Shown here: positions 26,258 through 36,400 of the stretch, piece by piece
How the letters are laid out: each line of letters opens with the position of its first letter
Position numbering within the stretch: the stretch's first letter is position 1
NCBI GenBank assembly: GCA_046757565.1
Contig: JBHHYN010000002.1
Span: 1-64,000 of the forward strand
Direction: 5' to 3'
Source: JBHHYN01 sp046757565
GTDB lineage: Bacteria; Pseudomonadota; Gammaproteobacteria; Eutrophobiales; Eutrophobiaceae
Length of the DNA: 64,000 bases
The notes under the pieces: model-generated
Databases searched by the model: none
What the model saw: only the letters and a program-made list of their open reading frames with translations
Told to the model about the DNA's origin: nothing
Position numbers and translations under genes: made by a program

Positions 26258-26332
26258 ATGGTGGAATATCCCGGCCGGCGCTTACCCGTTCGCTGCTTCC
26301 GTTGGAAGATGTTCTCCAGCCAGCACGATTAT

Positions 26333-26698
26333 TCAGTTTTGTTGAATCTCGGCCAGTTGCGTAAACAGCTTCTCCATCGGGAAGGGCTTGTGTAACACGC
26401 AAACCGCACCATCCTCGGTGGCCTCGGTCAGTAACCGGTCAACATGAAAACCGGTCATTATCATGTTTTGGCATCCGGGCTGCAGCCTCCGCATGGCACG
26501 CAATACCTCGGCGCCGTTTATGCCCGGCAATTTCAAGTCGATGATCGCCAGGTCGATGGCTTCCTCCCGGGCCCTGTCCACGGCCTCTTCGCCGCTATAG
26601 ACGACCGTGACCAGATAGCCCTGCTCTTCCAGCAGGATGCCCAGACTATCAGAGAGATCACGATTATCGTCGACGATGAGAATCCGTAACGGCTTCAT
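26333..26698 (-). CDS. single-domain response regulator
   Basis: Reading from the ATG at 26698, which overlaps the kinase stop by four bases (ATGA), gives a 121-residue receiver domain with no output domain. It has the acidic pair Asp10-Asp11 (LIVDDN), phosphoacceptor Asp54 (AIIDLKLPGING), a Thr in MIMTGF and Lys in LHKPFP, so it is probably functional. A longer frame begins at 26737 inside the kinase gene, but the coupled start is better. It is the evident partner of the histidine kinase just upstream. Confidence 0.9.
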   Translation of the reverse strand: MKPLRILIVDDNRDLSDSLGILLEEQGYLVTVVYSGEEAVDRAREEAIDLAIIDLKLPGINGAEVLRAMRRLQPGCQNMIMTGFHVDRLLTEATEDGAVCVLHKPFPMEKLFTQLAEIQQN

Positions 26699-28239
26699 GA
26701 ACCCGGTCCCTTTTCGGTCAAATCCAGTGGTAGCCACAAGGTCACACAGGTCCCATGTCCCCCATTAGAATCGATTTCAATGTCGCCACCGTGCTGCGTC
26801 ATGATCTGTTTTACCGTCGGCAGACCCAGACCCATGCCGAAACTCTTGGTGCTGTAGAGTGGCTCAAATATCCTGGGCAGGACATCGGCGGGGATGCCAT
26901 TACCGTTATCACGTATCCTGATCTCAATGCGATTATTGATGCTGCGGGTAGAGACGGTCAGGCAGGGAGCGGGTGTGATACCATTGGGATTATCCTCCCT
27001 GGCCATGGCCTGGCAGGCATTATCATAGACGTTGATAACGGCCCGGCGCAGGCGATCCGGGTCAATCCGCACCACGGCCCCGGCCAGGTTCAGCTCACGC
27101 CGGACGGTAAGACCCTCGGGTACGGTCTGTTCATCCAGCACCTCGGCTAACCATGCATCGAAGCTTAGCGGTTGCAAGGCAAAATCGGTCATGCGAGTGA
27201 AGTCAAGCAACTCAGCGATGATCTTGTCGCAGCGACCGGTGTTACGTTCGATACGCTCCAGGGCGCTGGTAACACGCTTGTCGTCGGATTGCATATGCAT
27301 TTTTAACAGATACACGGCAGGCAGGATGGCGCTCAGGGGGTTGCGCAGTTCGTGGCCGACAGTTGCTGTTAACTGGCCCAGTACAGAGAGCCGCTCATTA
27401 CGTAGCAGTTCCTGCTGGGCCGATTCGAGTTCCGCCGTCCGTTCTGCGACGAGTTCTTGCAGATGCTGGCGATGTTTTTTCAACTCCTCAGCCGTGTTTT
27501 TCAAATCGGTGATATCGTGGACAGTGATGATGACCCCTGCCACCGTACCGTCCTCACGCCGGTAGGGGAGGTATTGTACCTCGACCCAACGCCTGCCCTC
27601 GCCGGCATAATCAAACAGGCTTTCAAAACGGATCAACTCACCGGCCAGGCATCTGTCCAGTCTGGGTTTTGAAAATTTTTCGAACCGCTCTTTGCCGAGT
27701 ACGTCGGCAAAGCTGTGGCCAATCACCTCTTCCCGGCGTTTTCCAAAGACATCCAGAAATCGCTGGTTAACAGCAAGGTAGTGATAGTTGCTGTCGATAA
27801 ATGAGAGATGATCGGTGCTGGCATTGACTATCTGCTCGTAGCGTAGCAGCATTTCTTCCGCCTGCTTGCGCTCGCTGATGTCCTCGACGAATGTAATGAA
27901 GTAGTCCACTGTGCCATCCGCCTTACGGGTGCATTTACTGGAGATACGAACGTCGACGATATTCCCATCCTTACGGATGTAGCGTTTATCCTGGGAGAAT
28001 CCCTCGATCTCCCCGGCCATTAACCGGTCAAATTGTGCGGTGCTTGCCTGCAAGTCGTCCACGTGAGTCAGATCCTTCCAGGTCATGGTTGCCAGTTCCG
28101 CTCGGGAATAACCGACTATCCCGCAGAATGTATCGTTGAACTGGGCGATCTCCTTGCGGGGCGTGGACAGCACCATGCCGATCAGGCCTGCGTCAAAAAA
28201 GCAGTGTAGTAGTTTTTCTATATCGTTTGTTCCGGGCAT
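26695..28239 (-). CDS. PAS-domain sensor histidine kinase
   Basis: The 514-residue soluble sensor kinase has PAS1 at about residues 8-125 (ending FVEDISERKQAEE), PAS2 at about 132-248, a coiled coil (about 250-285), HisKA with phospho-accepting His296 (GHELRNPLSAI) and a HATPase_c domain with N box (NVYDNACQAM), G1 (RDNGNGI) and G2 (GMGLGLPTVK). No membrane segments are seen, so it senses a cytoplasmic signal. Both PAS domains are close relatives of PAS domains in the protein at 33462-37259. It is translationally coupled to the receiver gene. Confidence 0.93.
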   Translation of the reverse strand: MPGTNDIEKLLHCFFDAGLIGMVLSTPRKEIAQFNDTFCGIVGYSRAELATMTWKDLTHVDDLQASTAQFDRLMAGEIEGFSQDKRYIRKDGNIVDVRISSKCTRKADGTVDYFITFVEDISERKQAEEMLLRYEQIVNASTDHLSFIDSNYHYLAVNQRFLDVFGKRREEVIGHSFADVLGKERFEKFSKPRLDRCLAGELIRFESLFDYAGEGRRWVEVQYLPYRREDGTVAGVIITVHDITDLKNTAEELKKHRQHLQELVAERTAELESAQQELLRNERLSVLGQLTATVGHELRNPLSAILPAVYLLKMHMQSDDKRVTSALERIERNTGRCDKIIAELLDFTRMTDFALQPLSFDAWLAEVLDEQTVPEGLTVRRELNLAGAVVRIDPDRLRRAVINVYDNACQAMAREDNPNGITPAPCLTVSTRSINNRIEIRIRDNGNGIPADVLPRIFEPLYSTKSFGMGLGLPTVKQIMTQHGGDIEIDSNGGHGTCVTLWLPLDLTEKGPGS

Positions 28240-28697
28240 TATTTAAAGTGGCATGAATAATAACGGTGGTCTGCTCAACTGGCTGATTTTTCAAGCTGAG
28301 CATGACCCGGATCATCCCCTCTACGTATGCGTTGACGCAACAACTTTCCCGTTATCGGCAGGAGCGTAATTACCGGGATGAGGGATGATAGAATCCGGAC
28401 GCGCCTCTTTGATTGATAAAGTGTATCGGCAAAAAATGGAAAATTTGAATAATTGATGTAACTGTTTTGTAAACATGGAGTTACTTCAGTACGTGTTCAG
28501 GTTTCCTGTGTCCTGGAGCGGACCGGCTCCTGCTGCTATAAGAATCAATACTTTCCAGCCTGCATTCCCCGTTTAAAACACGGATGCCCGTTAAGTTGGT
28601 GAAGGAACCCGATCTTTGAATCAAGTTTCAGGGAAAAAGTACCGATAACCGATCCGTGCGGCGAAAAGTTCATATATTCATATATAAGCGGTAGACA
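28240..28697. other. 458-bp intergenic region between divergent signalling genes
   Basis: This lies between the histidine kinase (minus) and the EAL/HDOD gene (plus), so it must carry both promoters. An AT-rich stretch TTCATATATTCATATATAAG at 28670-28689 just before the EAL/HDOD start could include a -10 element. No tRNA, c-di-GMP riboswitch, repeat or convincing ORF was recognised. Confidence 0.5.
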
Positions 28698-29933
28698 ATG
28701 ATCCCAGACAGACTGGAAACAGAGGCAGCCAAGGCATTCATCGGGCGGCAGCCTATTTTAAACAGTAAAAATGGCGTATGTGCCTATGAATTGCTGTTTC
28801 GATCCGGGGAGGTCAATGCGGCCGGCCGGCTGGACGGCAGCAAGGCGACTGCCCAGGTCGTGTATAATACCCTGCTGGAGATGGGCCTGGATGATCTCGT
28901 TGGCCCCTACCTTGCGTTCATTAACTTTCCCCGTGAATTATTGTTTGACGGCATCGCCCGGTTGTTGCCGCCTGATCGCGTGACCATTGAAATCCTGGAA
29001 GATGTCAAGGTCGATGATAAACTGGTCGAAAGGGTCAATCTCCTCTCGAAGCAGGGATTTACAATTGCCCTGGATGATTTTACTTATACCCCGGAGTGGG
29101 AACCTTTGCTGCGGCTTGCTGATATTGTCAAGCTTGATGTTTTTGCCCTGTCCATCGAAGAAACACAGGAGCATCTCGAGCTGCTCCGGGTCTATGACGT
29201 CAAGCTATTGGCTGAAAAGGTGGAAACCCTACAAGAGTACGATACCTATCGGGGGATGGGGTTTGATTATTTCCAGGGTTACTTTTTCTCAAAGCCGGAA
29301 ATTGTCAGTAAGGAGATACTGCCGGACAATCACATCGCCCTGTTGCAGCTGCTTGCCCGCTTGCAGGACCCGGATATAGATATCGGTGAAGTGGAAACCC
29401 TGGTCTCCCAGACGGTTTCTTTGAGTTACAAGCTGTTCCTTTATATTAATTCGGCGTACTTTGGTTTGCCCAGAAAATTTGATTCCATCCGTCAGGCCGT
29501 GGTCTATTTTGGCCTGCAGCGGTTGAAAGATCTGGCCTGTTTAATTGCCCTGGTGGGGATCAATGATAAATCATCAGAGACAATCCTGCTTGGATTGACG
29601 CGGGCCAAGATGTGCGAGCAACTGGCAAGGATGACCAGACAGCCTGATGTAGATATTTTCTTTGTTATTGGACTCTTTTCAATACTTGAAGCGCTGTTAA
29701 ACCACTCCCTGCAGGAAATCCTGCAGCATCTTCCCCTGAGTAAAGAGGTGGTTGGGGCATTACTCAGATATGATGGGGTTCCTGGCGAAGCGTTGCAATG
29801 CAGTATTGCCTGTGAACAATGCAAATGGCCGGAGATCAAATTTGCAAAGCTCGATATCTCCTCAATCCATGAGGCCTATACGGAAGCGATCACCTGGTCC
29901 CGCCAGACAGCCGCCGGGCTTGGCGCCACATAG
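28698..29933 (+). CDS. EAL/HDOD signalling protein (YuxH/CdgJ type)
   Basis: The 411-residue protein has an N-terminal EAL-like domain (about residues 12-205) and a C-terminal HDOD domain (about 205-385). The EAL motif reads ELL (YELLFR). Other positions of the EAL family are present: Asn in FINFPR, Glu in IEILED, Asp-Asp in LDDF, Lys in VKLD, Glu in AEKVE and Gln in FQGYFF. Proteins of this architecture, such as CdgJ and YuxH, are often enzymatically inactive or act through the HDOD domain in motility and attachment control. Activity here cannot be decided from sequence. It ends 18 bp from a convergent regulator gene. Confidence 0.88.
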   Translation: MIPDRLETEAAKAFIGRQPILNSKNGVCAYELLFRSGEVNAAGRLDGSKATAQVVYNTLLEMGLDDLVGPYLAFINFPRELLFDGIARLLPPDRVTIEILEDVKVDDKLVERVNLLSKQGFTIALDDFTYTPEWEPLLRLADIVKLDVFALSIEETQEHLELLRVYDVKLLAEKVETLQEYDTYRGMGFDYFQGYFFSKPEIVSKEILPDNHIALLQLLARLQDPDIDIGEVETLVSQTVSLSYKLFLYINSAYFGLPRKFDSIRQAVVYFGLQRLKDLACLIALVGINDKSSETILLGLTRAKMCEQLARMTRQPDVDIFFVIGLFSILEALLNHSLQEILQHLPLSKEVVGALLRYDGVPGEALQCSIACEQCKWPEIKFAKLDISSIHEAYTEAITWSRQTAAGLGAT

Positions 29934-29951
29934 CTCATGCACTATGCAGGT
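29934..29951. repeat. 18-bp motif exactly between two convergent stop codons
   Basis: CTCATGCACTATGCAGGT fills the complete gap between the TAG of the EAL/HDOD gene and the TAA of the convergent OmpR-type regulator. It differs by one base from 25011-25028 and closely matches the ends of the 54516-54768 element. A 5-bp stem (CATAG/CTATG) is possible with the preceding bases. Confidence 0.65.
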
Positions 29952-30677
29952 TTATTCCGGCGCCGGGTGAGGCGCAGGGACCTCTTTCTTCATAGGCACG
30001 CGTTCGAGTCTGTAACCCTTGTGATAAATGGATGTTAATTTCCAGCCATGTTCCTCATTCAGAGACAATTTTTTGCGGATGCGGCTGACATGAATATCTA
30101 TCGTGCGGGTATGGATTTCCGGACCGTAGCCCCAAATCTCCTCAAGCAGTTTTCCACGGGAAATCAAATCACCCAGGTTACGTAACAGATATCCTGCGAG
30201 TTCAAATTCCTTTGGCGTTAATTCGATCTCCATTCCGGACAGTGTAATACGATGGCAATTAAAATCCAGGGTAAACGGATCGATATCGATGGTGTCCGTA
30301 TTCCGGTCCCGGGTCTGCGAGCGCCTGACAAGTGCAGTAATCCGTGCCAGCATCTCCTTGAGATTCACCGGTTTGGTCATGTAATCGTCTGCGCCGGCTT
30401 CAAGCATAGCCACCACATCATCAGTAGCGTCACGGCCCGTTACAAAAATAACGGGAAGTTCGTTGCCGATATGTGCGCGCACCCATTTCAGTATTTTGTC
30501 TCCTGCTATATCGGGTATTTCCCAGTCGAGGATCAACAGCGCGTATTTATGTTTGGGCAGTTCTTCTATCAGGGATTGGCCACTTTCAAATACATGGCAT
30601 TTGTAATCCGACGACTGCAGGTATGATTCTATTAACCATGCGTCGGACGGGTTATCTTCCAGCAGGGCAATATCCAT
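29952..30677 (-). CDS. OmpR/PhoB-family response regulator
   Basis: The 241-residue protein has a receiver domain (about residues 1-118) with the acidic pair Glu7-Asp8, phosphoacceptor Asp51 (LLILDWEIPDIAG), Thr in FVTGR and Lys in MTKPVN. A winged-helix DNA-binding domain (about 130-228) contains LTPKEFELAGYLLRNLGDLI and RTIDIHVSRIRKKL. It should bind DNA as a phosphorylation-dependent transcription regulator. It lies 87 bp downstream of the Hpt/PAS kinase gene on the same strand, its likely partner. Its targets are unknown. Confidence 0.93.
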   Translation of the reverse strand: MDIALLEDNPSDAWLIESYLQSSDYKCHVFESGQSLIEELPKHKYALLILDWEIPDIAGDKILKWVRAHIGNELPVIFVTGRDATDDVVAMLEAGADDYMTKPVNLKEMLARITALVRRSQTRDRNTDTIDIDPFTLDFNCHRITLSGMEIELTPKEFELAGYLLRNLGDLISRGKLLEEIWGYGPEIHTRTIDIHVSRIRKKLSLNEEHGWKLTSIYHKGYRLERVPMKKEVPAPHPAPE

Positions 30678-30764
30678 ATCCGGTTTATACCTTTATCCGT
30701 GATTGTTGAATAGCGGTATCAATCTCTTTGTAGCCATATAACCAGTGCTTGATCAGGTGAACTG

Positions 30765-33053
30765 TCAATTCGCAGGCTTCAGTTTTATCCAGAACCTGGC
30801 ACCTGCGCCAAAGCGGCTGTCAACGCCGATTCTCCCTCCCATCAGTTCAACCAGCCGTTTTGATAATGCCAGGCCGATCCCCACTCCTTCCTGGTTTTTG
30901 TGCTGAGGCAAACGGCTGAAGGGTTGAAACAGCTTGTCAATCTGATCCCGGTGAATACCATTCCCCGAGTCGATAACTTCGATAGTAACTTCAGCTTCGG
31001 TATCAACATGGGTCCTTATCACTATGGTGCCCGCCGGTTTATTGTATTTTATGGCATTGGAAAGAAGATTGACCATGACCTGTTTCAGCCGGAAAGGATC
31101 TGCCGCCACTGTGAGATTATGGTTAACTTCATAGCGCTTGAAGATCGTAATATTATTCTGTTTTGCCAGGGGCATAACCAGGGAACTGCATTCATCCATA
31201 AAAGCGGCGAGGGGAATATCTATATTTTCCACTTTCAAGCGGTTGACCTCTATGCGTGACAGATCAAGAACTTCATTTATCAAATTGAGCAGGTGGCCCC
31301 CTGCATTGTGTATTTCCTTCACATACTGTTTTTGAATATCTGCAATGGGATGCTCGTCAGATGAATCCAATAGCTGTGAAAAGCCCATAATTGCATTTAA
31401 AGGGGTGCGTAATTCATGGCTCATTTTTGACAGAAAGTCGGATTTGGCCTGATTGGCGCTCACCGCAACATCGTGCGCCGCCTTTAGTTTCTGCTCCGCA
31501 AGGATCCTGGAAGTGATATCGTTGTTTATGGCCACATATTGATAAGGCCTGTTTTTTTCATCCATGAAGGGGACGATTGTTATATTTACCCAGTAAAAAT
31601 CCCCGTTCTTTTTTCTGTTACAGATTTCCCCTTGCCAGACTGTTCCTGCTGTAATCGCTTCCCACATACCGGCATACAGGCAGTCGTCGTGTATGCCCGA
31701 CTTTAAAATATGATGGTCCTTGCCTATCAGTTCAGATCTTGAATAGCCGCTAATGTCACAGAATTTATCATTGACGTAAATAATGGCCCCATCGATATTG
31801 GTAATGCTGACAATAGCATGCTGGTCGAGTGCAAAATGCTGATTTTCGATCTCCCGCAACGCAGCCGCCAGATTATTGTTCATGGTATTAAGGGTGCGCG
31901 CGCGGGAGACGCGGGAATTTATTATCCCCACCAGGAATTCAGGGTCAACAGGTGTTACGATGAAATCATCGCCTCCACTGTTCATTGCCGCCAGTTGTTG
32001 TTTAAAATCCGTTCCTGTCGATAAAAATATGATCGATATTCCGGCATACTTTTCCTGCTGTCTCAGTATCGCTGCAAGTTCAAGGCCCGAGCAACCTTCC
32101 ATATCCATGTTCAGCAGTATCAGTTCCGGTCGGGAATGATGCATGTTTACAAGCGCCTGAAGCGGATCGTTAACGGCCGCCACAGTCATGCCTTCCTGCT
32201 CGAGGATGAACGAGTAAAAATCGGTCATGACTGCATCATTGTCGATAATCATGATCCGGTAGGGATCTTTGGGGATGCCGGTGGTGAGTTCTCCTATCTT
32301 GTCTATCAGTCTGTCCATCTCCAGCGGTGGTCCGAAATAGCAATCCGCGCCGGCCCTGACGGCGGAGAGGCGCGAGTCGATATCATCATGGTCGGAGATA
32401 ACAATGAGCGGGATCTCACCGAAGTTCCTGTTCCCGGTATCCGGCGGGGAAATAGCGGTTTCCGCTTTCCTTTCCGTATGGCGTATGCCGTTAATGATCA
32501 CTGCCGGTACGTTTTGAGTCAGTCCCTGTCTCAGGGTTTGCAGATTATTGTAGCGATTGACCCGGTAACCTCTCTGCTGTAGCTGCGTAGCGATCTCTTC
32601 AATGGCGGACAGATTATTTTCGAGAACAGCAATCAGGGGTTCTTCACCCTGGAGGAGCGGTGAGTGCCTGAAGGAATCCCAGCGTTTCCGTTTCGGCCGG
32701 GGTTGCAGTGTGCTGTCCCGGTTCCGTACGGCAGATTCCAGCGTTTGTAGCAATATATCGATTTGCCTGGTGTACCCTTCTGTCAGTACTCCCTCCCTGC
32801 CCAGCAGGGAGGTCAGGAATTGTTCCAGGTTACGTGCGGCATCGGAGACGGCAATAATACCAAAAGAGGATCCTGCAGTGGCCAGATGATGGGTGATTTT
32901 TTTTAAGACGCGAATTTCCTCCGCATCCGACGGGCCGAACCTGGCGACGATCCAGATCTCCTTGATCTGGCTTATCCTCTCTTCCAACTGTGCGCTGTAT
33001 TCATCGCACAGTACCGTTAAACGCTCTTGCAGAATATTCTCTGGATCGATCAT
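30765..33053 (-). CDS. hybrid kinase: Hpt, two pseudo-receivers, PAS, HisKA, HATPase
   Basis: The 762-residue soluble protein has an unusual order. An Hpt-like domain (residues about 10-115) carries candidate His55 (THHLATAGSSFG). Receiver-like domain 1 (about 138-258) has Asn188 where the phospho-Asp should be. Receiver-like domain 2 (about 264-385) has the Asp271/Asp273 pocket, but Asn315 replaces the phosphoacceptor and Thr replaces the lysine before Pro368. A PAS domain (about 400-520), HisKA with His546 (SHELRTPLNAI) and HATPase_c (about 650-760, with DSGNGI and GVGIGLALS) follow. The receivers probably act as interaction domains rather than phosphoacceptors. Confidence 0.9.
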   Translation of the reverse strand: MIDPENILQERLTVLCDEYSAQLEERISQIKEIWIVARFGPSDAEEIRVLKKITHHLATAGSSFGIIAVSDAARNLEQFLTSLLGREGVLTEGYTRQIDILLQTLESAVRNRDSTLQPRPKRKRWDSFRHSPLLQGEEPLIAVLENNLSAIEEIATQLQQRGYRVNRYNNLQTLRQGLTQNVPAVIINGIRHTERKAETAISPPDTGNRNFGEIPLIVISDHDDIDSRLSAVRAGADCYFGPPLEMDRLIDKIGELTTGIPKDPYRIMIIDNDAVMTDFYSFILEQEGMTVAAVNDPLQALVNMHHSRPELILLNMDMEGCSGLELAAILRQQEKYAGISIIFLSTGTDFKQQLAAMNSGGDDFIVTPVDPEFLVGIINSRVSRARTLNTMNNNLAAALREIENQHFALDQHAIVSITNIDGAIIYVNDKFCDISGYSRSELIGKDHHILKSGIHDDCLYAGMWEAITAGTVWQGEICNRKKNGDFYWVNITIVPFMDEKNRPYQYVAINNDITSRILAEQKLKAAHDVAVSANQAKSDFLSKMSHELRTPLNAIMGFSQLLDSSDEHPIADIQKQYVKEIHNAGGHLLNLINEVLDLSRIEVNRLKVENIDIPLAAFMDECSSLVMPLAKQNNITIFKRYEVNHNLTVAADPFRLKQVMVNLLSNAIKYNKPAGTIVIRTHVDTEAEVTIEVIDSGNGIHRDQIDKLFQPFSRLPQHKNQEGVGIGLALSKRLVELMGGRIGVDSRFGAGARFWIKLKPAN

Positions 33054-33461
33054 GGGGATATCTAGTGTAATCAGATCACATGGTTAGTCAATCAATGTCC
33101 AGTGCCATCGATTCCATTGGAACACTACTGCTGAGGGCCGGGCAGCGCTATCCGTTTTTGCCGCACAGCGCTGCTCCAGAAACTTTGGCAGGGGCAACCG
33201 GAGCCTTCTGGAGCACACGTATAACTTATTGTTTACCCTGATTATTTTTTAAAGGTGTCTATTTTCGGGTAGAATTTGCCGGGTCCTGTTATGTGAAAGC
33301 CGTTTTAAGCAAGTGGCTATACGTCAATCTTGTGTTTGTCAAAAGGAGCCTGCGAATGGAAAGAATCCCTGATTTATGAAGAGTTTCACGCAAAACAGTC
33401 TTATACTGCAACATGACAAGCCGAACCGGCTTACTGGAATTTGTCCCTCTATGGAACTGTA
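33054..33461. other. 408-bp intergenic region between divergent signalling genes
   Basis: Both flanking genes are transcribed away from this gap, so it holds two promoters. Two hairpins stand out: GCAGCGCT (33142-33149) with AGCGCTGC (33167-33174), and CTCCAGAA (33174-33181) with TTCTGGAG (33206-33213). They share base 33174, so at most one forms in full. No RNA gene or ORF was recognised. Confidence 0.45.
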
Positions 33462-36400
33462 ATGATGCAAGAGACCATCCATATCCTGATGATCCATGAC
33501 GACCCTGCCGCCGGCCATACCATCCGGGATGTACTAGAGAACGGTCTGGAGAGTGTACGCATTGATGAAGTCTACAGCCGCTCCCGATTCAGGCAGGCCC
33601 TGGCCGCATCCGTCTACGATATAGTCCTCAGTGGTGCTTCGCAGGGAAGTTTCACGGGCAGAGAAGTGATCAGGGATTTGCGTGAGACGGGCTCTGACAT
33701 ACCCATTATTCTGTTGCAGGAAACCGCTACGGACAGGGACCTTGACGCGCCAGGCGCTCCGGGGCAGGTTGACTCTGTTGGTGGCTCGTCAATACACCTG
33801 AAACGGTTACCTGCCCGGATAGTCAGGATCATCGAACGTAAAAAGGCTGAACAGGCCATTCATAACCAGGCCAGCTGGCAACTGCAACGCTATAGACATA
33901 TTGTCGATGCGACAGACGATTTCATGGCCTTCGTTGATGCTAACTATATTTATTGTGCCGTCAACCAGCGTTATCTCGATGGTTTCCAGAAGGGATGGGA
34001 CGAAGTGGTCGGTCACAGTGTTGCTGAAATTATTGGAGCTGATCAGTTTGAAAACGGACTGAAAGAAAATATTGACAGGTGTATGGGTGGCGAACGCTGC
34101 CAGTATGAATGCTGGATCGATTTTCCCGGTCTGGGCAACTGTCTGCTGGACATTAGTTATACCCCCCATGTCGGAAGCGATGGTACGGTGACCGGGGTCA
34201 TCATCCGCGGACATGACCTTACCTCGCAGAGGCAGGCGGAAGATGCAATGAGGGAGGGCGAGGAACGCTTGCGTCAGTACTTCGATGCGGGATTGGTGGG
34301 CATGGCGATTTACTCCCTTGAGGATGGCTGGGTACAGATAAACGATTACTACTGCGAGATCGTAGGCTATTCAAGGGAAGAGTTGGTGCAGATGACCTGG
34401 GCGGATTTTACCCATCCGGATGATCGGGAAATGTCCGCTGCGCAGTTCAAAAGGATATTGGATGGCGAGATTGATCGTTACTCCATGGAAAAGCGTTGTG
34501 TCCGCAAGGATGGTGAAACCATTTATATCCGGATCTCTACCGAATGTTCCCGCAAAAAGGACGGCACGGTAGATTATCTAGTCGGCTTCGTGCAGGACAT
34601 TACCGAACAGAAAAAGGCGGAGCAGGCGTTGCGGCGGAGCGAACAACTGTTACGCTCTTACTATGATGCCGGACTGGTTGGCATGGGGCTCTCCAGGCCC
34701 GACAAGGGGGTGTTTCAATTCAATGATACCTTCTGCGAGATCATGGGTTACCCGCGCAGTGAGCTGGAGACGATGACCTGGGAAGATCTGACTCACCCGG
34801 ATGATAGGGCAGCGTGCACCAGGCAATACGAACGCGTGATGGCGGGCGAGATAGACAACTACTCCATTGACAAGCGCTGTGTCCGCAAGGACGGAAAAAT
34901 TATCCATGTTACCAGCTCCAGCAAGTGTGTCCGCAAGGAGGATGGTACAGTGGAGTATCTTGTTACGTTCGTACGGGACATCACCGAACGCAAATTGGCG
35001 GAAGAAGCCCTTTTCCGGACTCACCGCGCTCTGCAGGTACTGAATGAATGTAACCATAGCATCGTGCATGCAACCTCCGGGCAGGAGTTGATTAACACAA
35101 TCTGCCGGATCATTGTGGAGACAGGGGGTTATCGCTTTACCTGGGTCGGGTATGCGCAGTCAAATGAAGACAGGACAGTTTATCCCGTTGCCAGTGCCGG
35201 ATATGAAGCGGGCTATCTGGATAATGATTTCAGCTGGAGAGAAGACAGAGAAAGATTTGAACCGGTAAGTGAGGTCGTTGGATCCGGAAAAGCCTTTATT
35301 GTGAGAGATATCGCTGCCTACCCCGTTTATGGATCCTTGAAGAATGCTGCATTGGAGCGTGGTTACCGGTCCGAAATCGCATTGCCTCTGAATGTGGGGG
35401 GAAAGGCATTCGGGGCCTTGATGATCTACGCTTCGGAGGCCGATACCTTCGATCATGAGGAAGAGAAACTGCTGGTACGGTTGGCGGATGATCTGGCCTA
35501 CGGTATTTTGTCAGTGCACACAAGCAGAAAGCATGAACGTGCCGAACAGGCGTTACGCGATAGTGAAAACAGATACCGCTATTTATATGATGAAAACCCC
35601 GCGATGTTTTTTACTGTTGATACAAACGGGATGATACTGACTGTAAATAAATTCGGGGCACAAGGGCTCGGCTATGAAGTTGATGAATTGACCGGGACAT
35701 CCATCTTCGATCTCTCCTATGGGAACCATAAACAACTGTTGATGGAATTCCTGCAAACCTGTCTGGAAACTCCTGGGCAGGTACATTACATGGAGCAGCA
35801 GAAGGTCCGCAAGGACGGCAGTGTGCTATGGGTCAAGGAGGCGATGCGGGCCGTGGCGGACAGTGACGGGGAAAGAAGTATCTTTATCGTTTGTGAAGAT
35901 ATAACTGAAACACGCAAATTTTCCGAACAACTCTCTTATCAGGCCAGCCATGATTCCCTTACCGATCTGATTAACCGGGGCGCCTTTGAAAAACGTCTGA
36001 AAAAATTACTGGATACCATTCAAATCGATGATAGCCAGCATGCCTTATGTTATCTGGATCTGGATCAATTCAAGATTGTCAATGACACCTGTGGGCATCT
36101 GGCAGGTGATGAATTGCTGAGACAGCTCGGCATGCTATTGCAACAGCAAATCAGGCAAAGAGATACTGTAGCGCGACTTGGCGGCGATGAATTTGCTATC
36201 TTGATGGAACATTGCCCGGTGCACAGGGCCGAGTTGATAACCGGGAAATTAATCCAGTCAATCGTCGACTTTCAGTTTATCTGGGAAGACAGGATTTTCA
36301 AGGTCGGTGTCAGTGCGGGCCTGGTCCCGATAAACCGATCATCGGGCAATATTACAGAGATATTAAAGAACGCGGATACGGCATGCTATACCGCCAAGAG

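Noticed and set aside
28240..28697. c-di-GMP riboswitch in front of the EAL/HDOD gene
   Set aside because: The conserved GEMM bases and paired stems could not be found.
33142..33213. Two hairpins as a small RNA gene or terminator
   Set aside because: They share a base, lack a U-run and have no clear promoter. They are kept only as a note in the intergenic entry.
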